Below the pieces are notes generated by a model, which was not told the origin of the DNA, made no database searches, and saw only the letters and a program-made list of their open reading frames with translations. From the NCBI GenBank assembly GCA_023362775.1, contig JALMGJ010000005.1, forward strand, positions 42,181,463 through 42,245,462: DNA of 64,000 nucleotides. The letters run 5' to 3'. Position numbers and translations under genes: made by a program. Positions 63,151 to 64,000 of the stretch are shown here, in pieces (position 1 is the first letter of the stretch; each line of letters starts with the position of its first letter). The stretch is from Charina bottae. Lineage: Eukaryota; Chordata; Lepidosauria; Squamata; Charinaidae.

Positions 63151-63476
63151 AAAAGGTAAAGGTAAAGGTTCCCCCTGCACATTTGTACAGTCGTGTCCAA
63201 CTCTAGGTGCCCCTCTGTTTGTTAGCCGAAGAGCCAGCATTGTCTGAAGACGCTTCCACGGTCATGTGGCCGGCGTGATGCATGCGGAACGCTGTTACCT
63301 ACCCACCGAAGTGGTACCTATTAATCTACTTGCATTTGCATGCTTTTGAATTGCTAGGTTGGCAAGAGCTGGGGCTAGTGCGGGAGCTCACTCCGTCACA
63401 CGGGGCTAGGGATTTGAACCTCCGAACTTGCGATCCACAAGCCTGGCGTCTTACCCGCTGAGCCACCACGCCCCCT
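63151..63476 (-). repeat. tRNA-derived SINE (squamate type) with target duplication
   Basis: 326 bp, duplication AGGCATTATATT (63139-63150 and 63477-63488). The head on the minus strand is GGGGGCGTGGTGGCTCAGCG; the B-box-like part reads GGTTCAAATCCC. The tail is GGTAAAGGTAAAGG-like. Confidence 0.92.
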
Positions 63477-63488
63477 AGGCATTATATT

Positions 63489-64000
63489 GCAGTACTATAA
63501 ATGCTGTTGTCCAGTTGGTTTGGTTTCACTTTCTTGCACTTGAAGGGGCAATCTGTATTCTCACTGGGGGAGAGTCATACCTTAGCTTGCTTGCCTTCCA
63601 GTTCTTGCCTTTCTTTTTCAAAGGCTTTTGGCTGGACTGGGCAAAAGACTCCAGGTGCAATAATCCCATTGTGCTAACATGAGTAGTTTTGCAGGGGAGA
63701 AAGACATGAAACTCTGGCAAGCAGAAATATGGATGAACAGTGAAATGTTCTTCTTTGAAAAAGGGGAAGGAATGTGTGTACAAATTTGGGGATGGGGCTA
63801 TGCAATTAGTTGTTGGTCAGAAGTTGGGTATTGATTGGCTGGCAGTTCCCTGTGCTCATATAGCACAGGTCAATAGTCAATAGTGTAAGTGCTGATTGGT
63901 GATCCTCTGCATGGACACGTGCATGCCTTGTCTTTGTAGAGTCCCAGTATGCTAAAAGATTTACAATACAAGGAGTCCTCAAGTTACGACGGTAATTGGG
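63489..64000. other. Intergenic, no supported feature
   Basis: No coding frame or repeat recognised. Confidence 0.5.

Noticed and set aside
58528..64000. LDB1 coding exons expected upstream
   Set aside because: No matching coding segment was found in the plus-strand frames.

Overview
The window reads as vertebrate, specifically squamate reptile (lizard or snake), nuclear DNA. It holds one complete single-copy host gene inside dense interspersed repeats: BovB (RTE) and L2-clade LINEs, L1-type elements, a chromodomain Ty3/gypsy element, a Tc1 transposon, hAT miniature elements, Penelope-like fragments and tRNA-derived SINEs of the squamate type. No species is assigned.

The host gene is PPRC1 (PGC-1-related coactivator, PRC), on the minus strand. 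I could trace 14 coding exons from the ATG at 57429 to the stop at 24373. All introns are GT-AG, the phases agree throughout, and the joined CDS is 4,965 nt (1,654 codons plus stop), close to the length I recall for the human protein. It has the N-terminal acidic region, the proline-rich middle, the HCF-type EHDY motif, the SR region, the RRM and the conserved C-terminal tail. The first intron (16.2 kb) and the ninth (5.1 kb) are swollen by transposons. The start codon lies in a YY1-like motif, and two ZNF143/THAP11-like motifs lie just upstream. A second promoter-like, ETS-motif segment with a possible splice donor lies at 58.2-58.53 kb on the plus strand. It may be the divergent neighbour (LDB1 in other vertebrates), but no coding sequence confirms this.

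Layout: 1-4.2 kb holds an L1 3' end inserted in a Ty3/gypsy element, then its LTR and SINE pieces. 4.2-7.3 kb is AT-rich L1-like DNA carrying a 5'-truncated BovB. 7.4-8.0 kb is a palindrome made by one hAT miniature element inserting into another. 8-11 kb holds a decayed L2 with a solo LTR and a decayed RTE with a Penelope palindrome. 14.6-19 kb holds a near full-length L2 with an intact 1,033-codon ORF. 20.2-22 kb is another L2. 24.1-57.6 kb is PPRC1. 58-64 kb holds the possible second promoter, SINEs and L2 fragments.

I see no microbial-type system or operon. The most unusual material is mobile DNA: an apparently uncatalogued hAT family with CpG-rich cores (five copies, each with 8-bp target duplications), Penelope-like palindromes carrying hammerhead-ribozyme-like cores, a Tc1 copy hit by three other elements, and a telomere-like filler at a deletion junction. 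PPRC1 acts alone here; the rest is selfish DNA whose insertion order can be read from target-site duplications.
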